Under the pieces are notes generated by a model. It did not search any database and was not told the DNA's origin. It was given only the letters and a program-made list of their open reading frames with translations. 64,000 nt of DNA from the NCBI GenBank assembly GCA_015501595.1, contig JADNRX010000205.1, forward strand, positions 1 through 64,000, in the 5' to 3' direction. This DNA is from Hymenopellis radicata. Taxonomy: Eukaryota; Basidiomycota; Agaricomycetes; Agaricales; Physalacriaceae. Shown one piece after another: positions 1 to 11,188 of the stretch; position 1 is the first letter of the stretch, and each line of letters begins with the position of its first letter. A program made the position numbers and the translations under genes.

Positions 1-403
1 AAACTACTCTACATACCCCAGATAGTACATACGCCACGGCAGTGTTGGAGACCCCCGAGCCCATGAAGTGGCTTCCTGCGCTAAACGGGAGAGCAAATCC
101 AAAGTCAGCGCTCTTCGTGTCGGCTTCCGACGGACCCGGCTTTTGTGTCGTTCTTTCCTCTTGCGCCACTTTTCGTGTCCTTTCCAGTAGTCCATAAACT
201 TGAGGTGTTCATGTTAGTACATGGGAGCCCCTTTCATCGCATGTCTCAAGGTTGAATGAATCTTGACACCTCGAGATCGCTTCTGAGGAGTGCAAGCTGG
301 AACTCAAGTGATTCTGAGGTTATTATGCCAAGGAGCCAGAAGGCTTTGATTAAAGAGAAATGTAGATATATACAGTGATAAACCTATCCAAATAGTCCGC
401 GTA
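1..403. other. Window edge, no gene recognised
   Basis: One short minus-strand open frame (4-195) is rich in Arg and Lys and matches no family I recognise. Nothing else here can be supported. Confidence 0.4.
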
Positions 404-1893
404 CTATTCGTCTAATCCTCTGCACGACCATATCACAAATTCGATACCGACAGATCCAGCGCAATATCTTCCTTGTAATGGGTTCCGGTGGTATACGTAG
501 ATGGGCCCATTTCTGACGAACTCAGGTGGAAGTTCAGACCAGCGGTCATACTCCTCGTAGTCGAATACGTGGGATCGCATACAATAGGTTCTCATCAAGG
601 TGTGGGACGTGCTGCTCAAAGAACTGCAAAGCCTCCTCGGCTGTAAAACGCGCGCGAACATCCCAGGTCACCATGCCGTCGATTAGAGGGGCCAGGATAG
701 GTGCGAAGGGAGTCAGGTGCTATCACAGGTAAGGCCAAATCACGAGTAATTTTGTAGAACGGGCGCTCACTTGAAAAAAGTGCTGAACTTATTCCCAAGC
801 ACCCCACATCGAATGCGAAGGGCTCATAGTCATATTCACCTTGGCATAAATCCGGAGGGGCGTCAAGCGATGCGAAGAAACCGCCCTTGCGTGGCAAGCG
901 ACAGGATGCACGCGTTGTAGATGCAGGGAACATCAGGCCAGGTCGAAATCGAATAAGACGTACTTCATTCGACCATCCTTCCGCATGGCTGACCGTAGTG
1001 GGTATCCACCACCTCTGCTATCAAGCGCGAAGTGATTTACCAGTGTATTACGTCCCGAAATGTCCTAAGCGTAACTCCAGTTCAGTGTATGACGGGATGG
1101 CCACTGAAGGCACTTACTCGATGCACGATGCCGGAGCCGTGTAAGAACGCTAAAGCCGACAACAGAGAGTGTATCACGACAAGGGTTTCCTTAACACTGT
1201 TGAACCATGGAGATGCGATGCCGTCACCCCATCTAATGACTCTGAGCATCAGAAAATTGATTTTTGTCGAACGTTAAGTGACTTCAGTCCCCTGTACTCA
1301 CCGCGGCATGACCACGAGCCAATGTCCTGCAAATGGTAAGATTTCCAAGATTGGCAGAATCCCCGGAATGAACTTGTCGGGTCTTTCATTCTGAGCTTTC
1401 AGGAGGAAATGCATGATCCGAGACTCTTCGCTCTCCCGTCGAACGAGTTTCAATGCGACATGGCGATGTTCTTTGTCTTGCGCGAAAACGACGTTGCCCT
1501 GTAATACGATTGTCATCTTATTTCCGTATGCTCTAATGGCAGGGTTCTTACCCAAGCTAAAGCTGAGTAAGGAATCCATCCTGTATCCTCTTCGAATGAT
1601 GCATACGCCTCATCGTGAAATGCATACGGAAACTGGCCACCCAGCTTGCTCGAATTAGGGAGGTAAGGACCGCACTCGGCAGTGCGTGTCACTTCTTCAT
1701 CCAAGCAGAAATGATTGTAGAGCGTGTATCCGCGCTCCAGTAACCAAGGTCGCGCAGAGTCTTCCCAGAATCTCATGCGCTTCAAAAGATTAAATTCCGG
1801 GGTACCGGGGACAATATTGTCATCAAGAGAGAAGTCGATCTGCGAGGGTATGTCTATTTTCTGTTCGCGCACCTCCAAGTCGCGTTTTTCCAT
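404..1893 (-). pseudogene. Protein-kinase-like gene (Agaricomycete HRDIS type), frameshifted
   Basis: The start at 1893 gives MEKRDLEV. A 53-bp GTAAGA...TTACAG intron joins SALAW to GNVVFAQDKEHRHVALKLV (the VAIK-like Lys strand), followed by ILPFAGHWLVVMPR. A later intron splits HR (about 1118-1123) from DISGRNTLVNHF (about 1063), so the catalytic HRD and the following Asn are present. The metal-binding motif is DFD (about 942-953) and the C-lobe has GEYDYEPFAFDVGCLG and WDVRARFTAEEALQFF. The family is expanded in mushrooms and its substrates are unknown. At least three one-base shifts break the frame: just after DFDL, in a T6 run near 776, and between 545 and 600 before EYDRWSELPPEF. I infer a pseudogene, but sequencing error in the homopolymer is possible. 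Confidence 0.75.
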
Positions 1894-2489
1894 GCCCGTG
1901 GTTAAGAAACGACAGGACTAACCAAGACTAACTGAGTGTTACTGAGAAAGACGCACGGTGCACGTGGCTCGTGGTTACATTCGTCACGTACGATGACCAG
2001 TTGAAGAATACTTAAACAAGTTTCTCCTTCATCCATTGACGGCGTATCGATCCATACTCAAAATCAAATGGCATACATGTGCGTATCGTGCACCCTCGTA
2101 ACGGATGAAAACACCCAGATTTTAAGTACGCACAGCGAACAAATCGAAGAGGATCCTTGGCCACAGGCGCATTCAAACTATTCCTTGGCCAGTGCATCGG
2201 AAATGAATTTGGTACACATACACGGCTAGAGAACGATCTGCATACTTATCATGATATCTGCCAGGCTTGAAGAACGATTACTGTATCGATGGTCGATGTG
2301 CCCGCCAGAAACCCGTTTGCAAGAAATCGAATGTTTGAACAACTAGCATGCTGAGGATCTTGCAGATACATATTCGACGATAGTCAAGTGTTTCTTCGAT
2401 GCACTTTGAGGAAGTTACAACTTGAGACCGGCGCACGATATCTAAGTCTGTGAACAAAAAGGAACACACTGAGGATGTCTCAGGCTGCT
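1894..2489. other. Intergenic, nothing recognised
   Basis: Only short overlapping open frames occur, with no motif I can name. It probably contains the upstream regions of the divergent kinase-like gene and of the broken gene that starts near 2490. Confidence 0.4.
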
Positions 2490-3497
2490 GGTGGCTGTGC
2501 CTTGTTTCTCTCTCTCTCGTCTCGCCCGCATCTTCACTTCCAACGACGACGACGATGCTACAGACGACTCAGTGCTTGCTTGCTCCTCGACGCATACCCA
2601 AGCTGGGCCCAATAAGACATATTGGTGCACTGCAGAAGCGGACTCTCGGCGCGTCAACGACAAGGCCAAAGTTAACGTTGCCGGGGGTTTCTGTTGAAAT
2701 GCGGGCCTTCCACAACTCTTCGAAGAACAGTGTTGCATGCCGTACTACACATTCACTTCACCGATTTGCGGCACATACTGATTCTGAGCTGAACAGCAAC
2801 AGCGGACAGCTCGACTATCCGGTACGGGTAAATGTCATCGCGCATTAAGACAGTATGCTCATCGCTATTCCTTAGCATGCCTCTCTCAACTCTTACAACC
2901 TGGCCTCCTAGGGTACTCTCGGCCTTTCGGCCACGGCCCCTGCAACAGCGCCGTCATTCTGGACCATACCTCACGGTACTTGATCTCTGCTTCAGCCTCA
3001 ACTCCGAACATCTCTTCATGATCACTCCGCACGTCCTTTCGCGGGCTGAAATTGCTCGCCGTGAAGTCATCCAGTTTTACAGTCTTTCTAGCCGTCGACA
3101 ACGTTTGGCGTCCTGTGATGATCATGGACGTCAAGGACGATAGTTGGTTCAATCGGGCAGAGCTACGGTCCAGAGCAGATGGACAGATGTATCGACGCTT
3201 TGACCGTAGCTTGGAGAGTGCCCTCTCCCTCGCTTGTGGGGTTTGAGTCTGCTCGGAACCTCACTTCGCGTGTACCGGGGCGATGTCGCTACTAGCAACA
3301 TCAACCCCGCTTTCAACCGCCCCAGTGGTCGCATTCCCCAGGATTTCCTTGAAGGGGCTTGGAATATCGATATTCGTTCTCAGGAAGGTTTCGACAAGAT
3401 GAAAGAGATCATGGCAGATATTTTTGAGAATGCCGCTGCATTAGGGAGCTTAGCAATTCACGAAACCTCTCGGAAAGTTGGGTATTTAGGGGATTAG
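2490..3497 (+). pseudogene. Unnamed Agaricomycete protein family, copy A (broken)
   Basis: This is a frameshifted paralogue of the copy at 9683-10710. The 5' exon, with the ACG/GAC repeat near 2540, and the intron (GTAAATGTC...TTCCTTAG, about 2827-2874) align with that copy. The 3' exon is spread over three frames: the segment from 2880, then RPVMIMDVKDDSWFNRAEL (about 3108), then WGLSLLGTSLRVYRGDVAT and AWNIDIRSQEGFDKMKEI (3234-3450). The other copy reads the same blocks in one frame. I recognise the pattern (GLSLLGTSLRVY, then EGFDKMKEI) as recurring in mushroom genomes but know no function. It lies just upstream of the MYND gene on the same strand. Confidence 0.6.
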
Positions 3498-3733
3498 GAT
3501 TATTGGTAAAGTGCTGTCTGATGTATGAACACTGAGGAAGAAATGATGTCCAAGTAAGTACTGTGTGTACAACTGTAAAACCACCTTCTGGCAAAGCAAG
3601 TATTTCTTTAAATCATACACTCTCTAAAGTTGTCGAAAGGCCCAAGGAATTTCAAGCTCGAGGATTTAAGTGGCAGATGCCGACGGCAAGGGTGGATCGG
3701 GCTTCGTGTCTCACCATCATCTACGCGTCTCAG

Positions 3734-5521
3734 ATGGAGGACGCATTCACGGTCAACGGATTCATGTTCTGCACGGAGCACGGAGGCGAACTCTGCAACG
3801 ACTGTGGCGCTGACTATCGGGCGGGCAACAATTACCAACTGGATCAAGACAAAATCCAGGCAAGCGTAGGATCTGGAAAGAAAATCGATTTTGAAGTGCG
3901 TTTCCTTCCTATTTTCGCATGCAATGTTGTTAAAATCTTCCTAGAACCGCAGGGCTCTTCGTGCGTTCTCTCTAGGTGCCGTGTACTCGGGGAAAATGCG
4001 CGATCGTTACGGAATTCACCAGTGCACGACGCATTCGACAGTGGACTGCCAGGAGTGCTTCAACTGGCCGGAAATAATCGTCGAGGTGTCTAAATCAAAG
4101 GACTGGGAAGGCAAGGTGCACAGTAGGAAGGACCTGCTTGGACTTCTCAAGTCGATGGGAGTGGAATTACCTGCAAACACGAAGCTAGTAGACGACTTGC
4201 TAGACCAAAAGCTCGGAAACGCGTTGACTGCGGCACAAAAACTGTCCCCACTTGTCCCAGATCCGTCGCATATCGATCCGTCGAAGTTACCGTTATGGAA
4301 GGTGTGTGGCGCAGCGACTTCGCAACTCATATTACTCAATTCGTATATCAGACAACGCCAGCATTTCAGGCTATGAGCAGGACTAGTCCAAACGAAGCAA
4401 TGAAGAGGTTCAACTCGCCCAACTCGGATCCGTTTCCTCTGTACACAAACACGTGGATGGACGCGCGTCAAACTACAATGCATGTGGCCCGTAATTTCGA
4501 AAATGGTGTAGCTGTCATGGCCCTGAAAGACGACTACGAGGCTATCGCTATACGGGTTAGTCTCACGTTCTACTTTTGTTGACTTCTACTTAAGTATACC
4601 CAGGTTCTCAGTATCCACAAACTCAACGAGAACACGCCTCTCATTGCCCTCATCTACTACAGCTCCGACTTGGCTACTCCTGCTGTGAACAGCTTCGAAT
4701 GGATGGGCGCCCAGATGCAAACGGGCCGGCTCGCGCAGATCAAATGTACATCCCAGGAACAGGCTCTCCTTCGGAAACTACTCTTCCAGAACTCGCGCCG
4801 CGTATCGACGGAATTCAAGCCCAAGATGGCGGGATACGAGCGCCGGTTCAAGCCGTCGTTTTTGGTCCCTTTGAACCCGCTGGATCAGTTGGAAATCGGA
4901 AAGCTTTCACACAACACGGGATGCCAGGTCTGTGGAGGAAAGACGACGAGCCGATGCGCGCAGTGTCAGTCCGCATCGTACTGTAGCCGAAGTAGGTGGC
5001 CTTTTCCTCTCGCCGTCATTTCGATATTGACAGTCGTTTTAGCTTGCCAAAGCGACGACTGGAAACAGCACAAAGCACTTTGCAAATCACTCAAAGGCGG
5101 CTCTTGGGCTTCGACGGATTTCACCAAACACGTCATCGTCAACGGGAAGAAGATGTACATTTCAGTCTTTAGCGCCTCCGGCACTGTGCCTCCTTCAGCT
5201 CAAACCGCCGCCCAAGCCGCTGCGGAGCGCGACGACGACAGTCCCCCGCCAAACGTCCACGGCGACCGTCCGTTCATTGTCAAAGTATCGAATCCATTCC
5301 CCGCCGGAAACCCGACGCAGGGCTTGCTGGTGTACGACAGGCAGAGGACGTTCAAGGCCTATGTGATGCAGGAGGACCGCCCACAGGTATACGGGGCGGC
5401 GATGCAGCTGATCATAGCCCGGAATAACAGGATGAAGGTGTACCGCTGGGCGAAGAGGACAGGCGACTTTAAACTGGACGTGTGTCTGGATCGGATACCG
5501 GACCCAGAGCCGACGTGGTGA
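3734..5521 (+). CDS. MYND-type zinc-finger protein
   Basis: ATG at 3734 opens MEDAFTVNGF, followed by a Cys-rich stretch (CTEHGGELCNDCGADY). Exon 2 (from about 3977) has HQCTTHSTVDCQECFNW. A GTTAGT...CCCAG intron follows AIAIR (about 4555-4612), and a 51-bp intron (4992-5042) splits the finger. The MYND zinc finger reads CQVC, CAQC, YCSRTC, then KQHKALCK (about 4922-5085), which supplies the expected Cys/His ligands. MYND fingers usually mediate protein-protein contacts, and this large mushroom family has no settled role. After the finger comes a conserved C-terminal region (GLLVYDRQRTFKAYVM). One apparent one-base deletion near 4297 (PLWK/GVWRSDF) breaks the frame, so either the sequence is wrong there or the gene is damaged. 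A 3' fragment of a paralogue lies at 17290-17580. Confidence 0.72.
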
Positions 5522-6429
5522 TTGAATTATTGTAAAAGCATTAAACGTTGACTTTTGCAAACTGTAGTAAAATAAACCCGCGCATTTCTGAACAATATGA
5601 ACATTCGAATGAATCTAGATCCACAGTCCGCCTTTGTGTTAGAACCAGCGCACTGGTTGCGTACAGAGTACCGCGAGGTGTAGAGTATGCCTAGGGAAGA
5701 CTAAGTGTTACTATCCAAGCGCATGGATCCATTCGACTCGCGTTGGAAGACACGTTTCTTTATTCAATTGGTATGATGACGAATTCAATGCAAGATTTGG
5801 TCGCAGCGGGCTCATTGGGCATCTCGGTGGAGGAGCACAGATACAGGTTGTTGACGACATCTGTCGCAAGACGCCACAAGTGCACATTTCCCGTTCACAC
5901 GATCATATCTTACCTGACGGACGAGTTTGCCTTAGAGTCCGACTGAATTTGATTTCCAAAGGCAGAAGATCGGGCCCGTGTGGCGTCTTTATTGGTTGTT
6001 GATCAAATCGCACTGTGCGTTGGGATTCTCCCTCATTTCATCCCGACGAGCGGGATGAAACTCATTATGTCTTGACTCTTCTCTATTCCTCTCTGGATCA
6101 CTGCAGTAGGAAGCGAATTGAGGTTGACGCTGCGTAACTCTAATGTACCACCCAATGTACATAAGAACTTATGAATCGGAGAGTACCACAAGTATAGGAT
6201 TACTCTGTATGTGCTGAGCCATAACCTGCGTCGTACAGGTATCGCGAGAGCCAGGCGTTCGCGACAGGCGATGGAACTCATGAACTGCGAACGAACCCGG
6301 AACATCACTCAGGAGCAGGTTACTATATTTATAAGCACTTCATCGTACTTTCCTTGACAATCAAATCGTGATAACACCTTGCACAGGCGAAGTATCAGTA
6401 AACGCGTGAAGAATACTTACAGTAAAAAC
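5522..6429. other. 3' flank duplicated at 17.58-17.98 kb
   Basis: The sequence after the MYND stop matches 17581-17980. Shared blocks include CTGAACAATATGA, GAACCTAGATC-type sequence and GGGCATCTCGGTG. The part from 5946 to 6035 matches 17884-17980 in reverse orientation, next to a perfect palindrome. No gene is recognised. Confidence 0.6.
6036..6060. repeat. Perfect 10-bp-arm palindrome
   Basis: TTTCATCCCG, the loop ACGAG, then CGGGATGAAA. The same palindrome occurs at 17859-17883 with the loop in the opposite orientation (CTCGT), and the flanking segment has switched sides. Confidence 0.9.
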
Positions 6430-8160
6430 CTACCATCGCACACAGAGTACAACAGACACATCCAGCCCCTCATCCTTGAGGATCTTCATTTTCTTCAACA
6501 ACTTTGTCCCCTTCAACTTTTCATACAGCACCTTCACAACTGGATCCTCGAAATCGATCTCCATAGAAAGCTCGATTCTGGCCATCCTAATCCTCACAGC
6601 GCCATCAGGAACCCGCCACCTCGACTCAACGGCCCCAATCAATTCGTCCTCTACGTGCTGCTGGTGCGGGAGCCCCCAAAGAGATTGAACCCCAGAGTCT
6701 AGGAACACCCATGCATTCGCCTTCAGCGTCAATACCTGCAGTTCTGGAAACGCGATCACATTGTCCTCTCTATTAATGATCCCTTTCCAACCTACATTCG
6801 GTAAAGAGGAGGAGTCGATCTCCACTCTCTGGACATGCGATACGAAGGCGAGAAACTTCTGTAGAGGCGCTGAGAAGAAGGTTGAATTGTTCAGATCGTC
6901 CTCGGGGATGAGGCGCACCTCCTGCAGGGTGCATCGCGATCTGTCCAGGAACGCACGAAGATTCATCCAGTCCGTGTCGATGAACCCGGTATGTTGGAAA
7001 AATCCCCCAAGTGCAAATGTCTGGAGAGCGGGGCATTGCATATATGACAAGATGGCGAGGGGGCTGCATACGGCGAGGAATGTGAGGCGCGGGAAGACGT
7101 AGATAGAGGAGGGTGTCCGTCTTTGAAGAAGATATGGAGTGGAGACTCTGTGGGGGTTGTGTCGGTAGCTGTCCGTGAAGGACACAAGGTTCAGACACTG
7201 GGATAAGATGTCAATGATGTACTGATAGTTGTTGGTCCCCAACTCAAGCTCGAGACGGGTGATTTGAGGCCAAGGTAAGAGAAGTGCGCGTGGTAAATCG
7301 ACGGAGACGAACACAACATTAAGAACAACGTATGTCAGGCGGGGAGCTTTGAACGCAATGTCGAAGTAGACTCGCCCCGAGTGTGGCTCAAATATGTGAT
7401 CGACATTCAGACACAACTTTGTGAGTATGCTCATCTCCGGTGCGGCTTTGAACGCAGATAAAATATCGAAGGAGCACTTAACCTGAAGCTCGGATAAACG
7501 TGACGCATGTCGTGCTAGCATTCTAGCACTTCGAAGCGTGAGGCCGTCAAGAGAGACGTGCAGAGGGGTGTCTCCGGACCGGTTGAGAACCTCTTCGAGG
7601 ATAGACCCATAGAAATCCCTTCGCAAAGAATCTCGCCCTGCAAACGAGTTCCATAGGCTAGTGGTCTGCCGTGCAAGCGCTCTCCAATGCCTGCACACCT
7701 GTCCGAGACGCCATAGCATTCGAGACTCGAAGATACGAAACGGCTTCTCGAAACTCAGTGAGAAGATGTATGAAAGGATCTCGGGGGGTAGAGACTGGAC
7801 GGGAGGGTTCAACATAACGTGCGCATCTAGGACGCCTTTGACTTTGGCGTGGGTTTGTTCGGCTGCCTGCAGAGCTTCGCGGAGGCGAGCCACTCGAGCC
7901 TCGGCGTCATAGAGCTCGTCGCGCACTGCATGGATGAAACTGTTTATCTGGGGGCGAGCAGCGCTGATTTGTTCAGGCGATGCGCGGTAATCGAAGAGAT
8001 GTTGAAAGGGCGATGGCGCGCTGAACAGGCTGGGTAGGACGTTGGTGGAATCATGACCACAATTAGGACAAGAAACGCCTAAGGACTCTAGGGTTAGATT
8101 TGACTGAGTCAAAGGTGGTGAAATGGAGAATTCCCTACCTGGTATAGACATCAACCTCAA
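6430..8160 (-). CDS. F-box/LRR-like protein, copy 1 (intact)
   Basis: A single 576-residue open frame starts at 8160 (an alternative Met is at 8151). Residues 30-120 hold a CPNCG pair and a coiled-coil-like stretch (RDELYDAEARVARLREALQ). The F-box begins near residue 123 (LPPEILSYIFSLSF, then LGQVCRHWRALA and SLWNSF), followed by a leucine-rich region. F-box proteins recruit substrates to SCF ubiquitin ligases through Skp1, and the LRR part usually selects the substrate; the target is unknown. It is the intact reference for two damaged paralogues at 11189-12740 and 15578-17135. It converges on the MYND gene. Upstream, a 21-bp sequence near 8234 (GGTGGCTGTACACCGGTGTC) recurs at about 9680, marking a duplication edge. 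Confidence 0.85.
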   Translation of the reverse strand: MRLMSIPGREFSISPPLTQSNLTLESLGVSCPNCGHDSTNVLPSLFSAPSPFQHLFDYRASPEQISAARPQINSFIHAVRDELYDAEARVARLREALQAAEQTHAKVKGVLDAHVMLNPPVQSLPPEILSYIFSLSFEKPFRIFESRMLWRLGQVCRHWRALARQTTSLWNSFAGRDSLRRDFYGSILEEVLNRSGDTPLHVSLDGLTLRSARMLARHASRLSELQVKCSFDILSAFKAAPEMSILTKLCLNVDHIFEPHSGRVYFDIAFKAPRLTYVVLNVVFVSVDLPRALLLPWPQITRLELELGTNNYQYIIDILSQCLNLVSFTDSYRHNPHRVSTPYLLQRRTPSSIYVFPRLTFLAVCSPLAILSYMQCPALQTFALGGFFQHTGFIDTDWMNLRAFLDRSRCTLQEVRLIPEDDLNNSTFFSAPLQKFLAFVSHVQRVEIDSSSLPNVGWKGIINREDNVIAFPELQVLTLKANAWVFLDSGVQSLWGLPHQQHVEDELIGAVESRWRVPDGAVRIRMARIELSMEIDFEDPVVKVLYEKLKGTKLLKKMKILKDEGLDVSVVLCVRW

Positions 8161-9682
8161 ACCTTTGAAGGAATCTGATTTTGATACCAGCTAGTAGTCG
8201 ATTGGTAGTCGAAGTCAAGAACAAAGAAGCTGCCGGTGGCTGTACACCGGTGTCTACTCGATCACGTTGAACAGATGGGCGGTGCGATTATCATCTCGAC
8301 TCTGGCGGTGTCTCGTCTTCCGGAACCAAGCGATCCACCGGCCAATCAGGCAGAGTTGCGCTCTCTCTATTCCCTTCTTCCCATTTGCGCGCACCATCTC
8401 TCTACATAACTGTGAGCCGATCCGCGACGCTGACCGGCCTGCGGTCTTCTAAAAATGCTGACTACTTGCGTTCGTTAGCTCCGCAAGCGGTCGACGCAGA
8501 ACTCTCGGCCTGACGTTGTCACTAACACGAGTCCTGGGCCTTAGGCTAATCAAACTCAACCGTCGCCGTTCTCCCCATAACCAAGCTCCTACCTCGCAAA
8601 ACTCTATGGTTGTCTCGCTCCAATACGAAGATCTTCCTCTGCTATGAAGGTCACCCATTGATTCGCAAATTCTCACTAGGTTCTTCCCAGCAACGACCAA
8701 CCTGCACAGGCATCCGTGTGCGATTACCGGCGGACACTAACGCCATCTTTCATGCTGTGACCAACAAACTCCCCATCGTCTCTCAGCGGCTCGACACGGA
8801 GGAACATCACTCGATAGCTTCTGGTCCCAACGCCGAGTCATCTTGTGTACGTTGCCGTCTCAAGTGCTACTTGGCGCTTAAGCCCTGACTAGACTTCGCA
8901 GGTGGGCATCGAGCGATGGACAGATTCAATCCGCCGGGGACCTCGTCGCGTGAAAGACGTTCTTATTGAACACTCTGGGCACACGTTCGTGGAGGCTCAT
9001 TCCTGTTTACTCTAGGAATCTTTACATTATCCAGAGAAAGGCCCGGAATACACGGAGCTCCTGTAATGATAACCGAGTCATTGTGCTGGACTCTTTCAAC
9101 CATTTCGACATAAGGCAAGAACAATGCCGTTGGTAATCTGTTTCGTGCTCGAGGCTTGTTAGAAATCGTCATCTGTCAAAGAGGCAGGATTGATGGCTCT
9201 GTCACCAGATAGCTGGGGCTGTAACGTGCTTTGCACCTCAACGAGGTTTACTTTCTGCCTACATCGACGTTATTAGCACTCATTCTCGTCTTTAGAGCCA
9301 GTTGGAGAGGGTGATGGGGATGAAGGGGATGATAATGCCTCAGGCGCTTATGATCACCACTCCAGTACGCGTATTACGCGTTAGGATAAGTAGCCCTTAC
9401 TTGAGTACTCACCGCTGAGTGGATGATACAGAGGGTACCACGAACATGATGGACCGGGCAACACATAAGTCGTCTATGCCTAAGTTTATCCATATAGTCC
9501 TAACCGCCTTCACAGTGCGCGCGCGCAGTCGCTGAGCAGAGACGTGGTAGACCGGCCGAACATGAAGACGAAGAAAGCCGAGCCTGAGTCCAGAAGTGGA
9601 GAAGCAGAACCAGCCTGCGAGGCCGACGCCAGCGTCCAAATGCCCATTAAGTACGAAATTGGGGCTCACGGCCAGCTAGCAG
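8161..9682. other. No gene recognised
   Basis: Several open frames of 60-92 codons overlap on both strands (8449-8888, 8963-9172, 9409-9669). None carries a motif I recognise or a convincing exon chain. It may include the F-box promoter on the left. Confidence 0.35.
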
Positions 9683-10710
9683 GTGGCTGTACACCGGTGT
9701 CTCATGAAAGATTCAACAGGTCTGGCAGCTCTGTCTACCCCGCATGGTCATTCCAACGACGACGACGACGATGCTACAGACAATGCAGCGCTCGCTTGCT
9801 CCTCAATACTTACCCAAATTGCGCCCAATGCGACATATTCGTGCTCTGCAGAAACGGACGCTCGGCACGCTCTCGACGTCAACGACAAGGTACAAGTTGC
9901 CCAGGGTTTCTACTGAACCGCGGGCCTTGCACGACTCTCTAAAGGACAAGGTTGCATTCTGTACGTGTTCACTTCACCAAGTTTTCGGCGCATCCTGATT
10001 CTGAGTTTAACAGCAGCTGCAGACAGCTCGACTACTCGTCACCATCACCTGCACAGGTAAACGTCACCGTGCATTAATAACGATATACTCATTTGTTCTT
10101 CCTTAGCTCGCCATTCTCAACTGATAGGACCTGGCCTGATGGTCTACTCACAATCTTCCGGAATTGCCGCCAAGAGCCCGGGGCCTACACCAACCAACGC
10201 TATTGTGGACCATACAACAAGTTACTCACGTACTGCTTCGGGCCCAACTCATATGAGTTCTTCGTCTCTCCCGAAGCCCCTTACGAAGGCCCCCCCGGTG
10301 AAACTTGCGCAGATGACTACGTCTTTATAGTTGTCTATGACCAGCTCCGGCGTCCTGTGATGATCGCAGACATCAAGGGCGATGGTTGGGTCGGTAACGC
10401 AGAGTATCGGCTCGACGCAGATGAACACATGCGTTGGTGGTTTGAACTTATGGCTCATGACTGCCCTCTCCCTCGCTTCTGGGGTTTAAGTTTGCTTGGA
10501 ACATCACTTCGTGTTTACTGGATTGATGTTGCTACCTGCAACATGAACCCCGAGTTTTCAAATCGTTCATCAGTGAAAAATTCTAGTGGTCTTCTTTCCG
10601 GGGATTTTCTTGCAGGGGCTTGGAATATCGATATTCTTTCCCAGGAAGGATTTGACAAGATGAAGGAAATTCAGGAAGATATTGCTGAAAGTGCTGCAGC
10701 TCTAAGGTGA
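9683..10710 (+). CDS. Unnamed Agaricomycete protein family, copy B
   Basis: The 3' exon (from 10093) is one continuous frame: TWPDGLLTIFRNC, ADDYVFIVVYDQLRRPVMIADIKGDGWVGNAEYRLDAD in segments, then PLPRFWGLSLLGTSLRVY and AWNIDILSQEGFDKMKEI. It follows a clear intron (GTAAAC at about 10057 to TTCCTTAG near 10108). The 5' exon is uncertain because two frames are conserved between copies A and B: an acidic one beginning near 9760 (SNDDDDDATD) and a basic one starting at 9744 (MLQTMQRSLAP). The phase of the intron does not decide between them. The family recurs in mushroom genomes without a known function; the conserved VD/DIK and WGLSLLGTSLRVY blocks suggest a folded globular domain. Read-through after AALR at 10708 may be an exon end (GTGAGC). 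Confidence 0.6.
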
Positions 10711-10754
10711 GCATGGATGTGTTTCTGTTACATTTGCTTAAATGAAAATTCCAG

Positions 10755-11130
10755 CTAGAGACCTCAACGAGTTCGCGGGTCACGCGGAAACTCGAGTACT
10801 CGATCCGGTCGGGGGTCTCGGTGATCCGACTCGTTTGATCCGCGGATCGATAACGGGTCGGATCAGAGAAGGATCGCGAGTACGGCTTTGGCGGCACGAG
10901 TACTCGCTGCGAGTACTCAGTTTGACTCGCAAATATTTATATTTATATTTAAACCTAATTTACAAATTTTTTTCAAGTTAAACGTGCCCCAAAATAACCA
11001 TCTGTAACTATTTCGCCGATCCGGCTGATCGGGCCGAGATCCGAGAGTACGCGTAAGCGTGCGATCGGATGGTTCGTTCTGCCTTCTACCACCACCACCA
11101 CCTTCCACCACTGGCCAGGGAGCGACGATT
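10755..11130. mobile_element. Remnant of a hAT-like non-autonomous element
   Basis: The left edge (TAGAGACCTCAACGAGTTCG) resembles the terminal repeat of the intact element at 43162-44232. The interior shares its layout: GAGTACTCG-type repeats, an AT-rich block, then GATCCGGC and TACGCGTAAGCGT. The right end is missing. It lies just beyond the truncated 3' end of the F-box copy 2 gene. Confidence 0.5.
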
Positions 11131-11188
11131 GTCGCCCCTGCTGCTCTGACGAATGTCAGGCAGCCTGTGGTGCGGATATGGGCTTTGG

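Noticed and set aside
1500..1580. An apparent frameshift in the kinase-like gene between GWIPYSALAW and the next block
   Set aside because: A 53-bp GTAAGA...TTACAG intron joins the frames exactly, so it is normal splicing, unlike the later breaks.
9744..9998. Mitochondrial presequence at the start of copy B (MLQTMQRSLAP)
   Set aside because: The basic frame looks like one, but a competing acidic frame is equally conserved and the intron phase does not choose, so localisation cannot be claimed.
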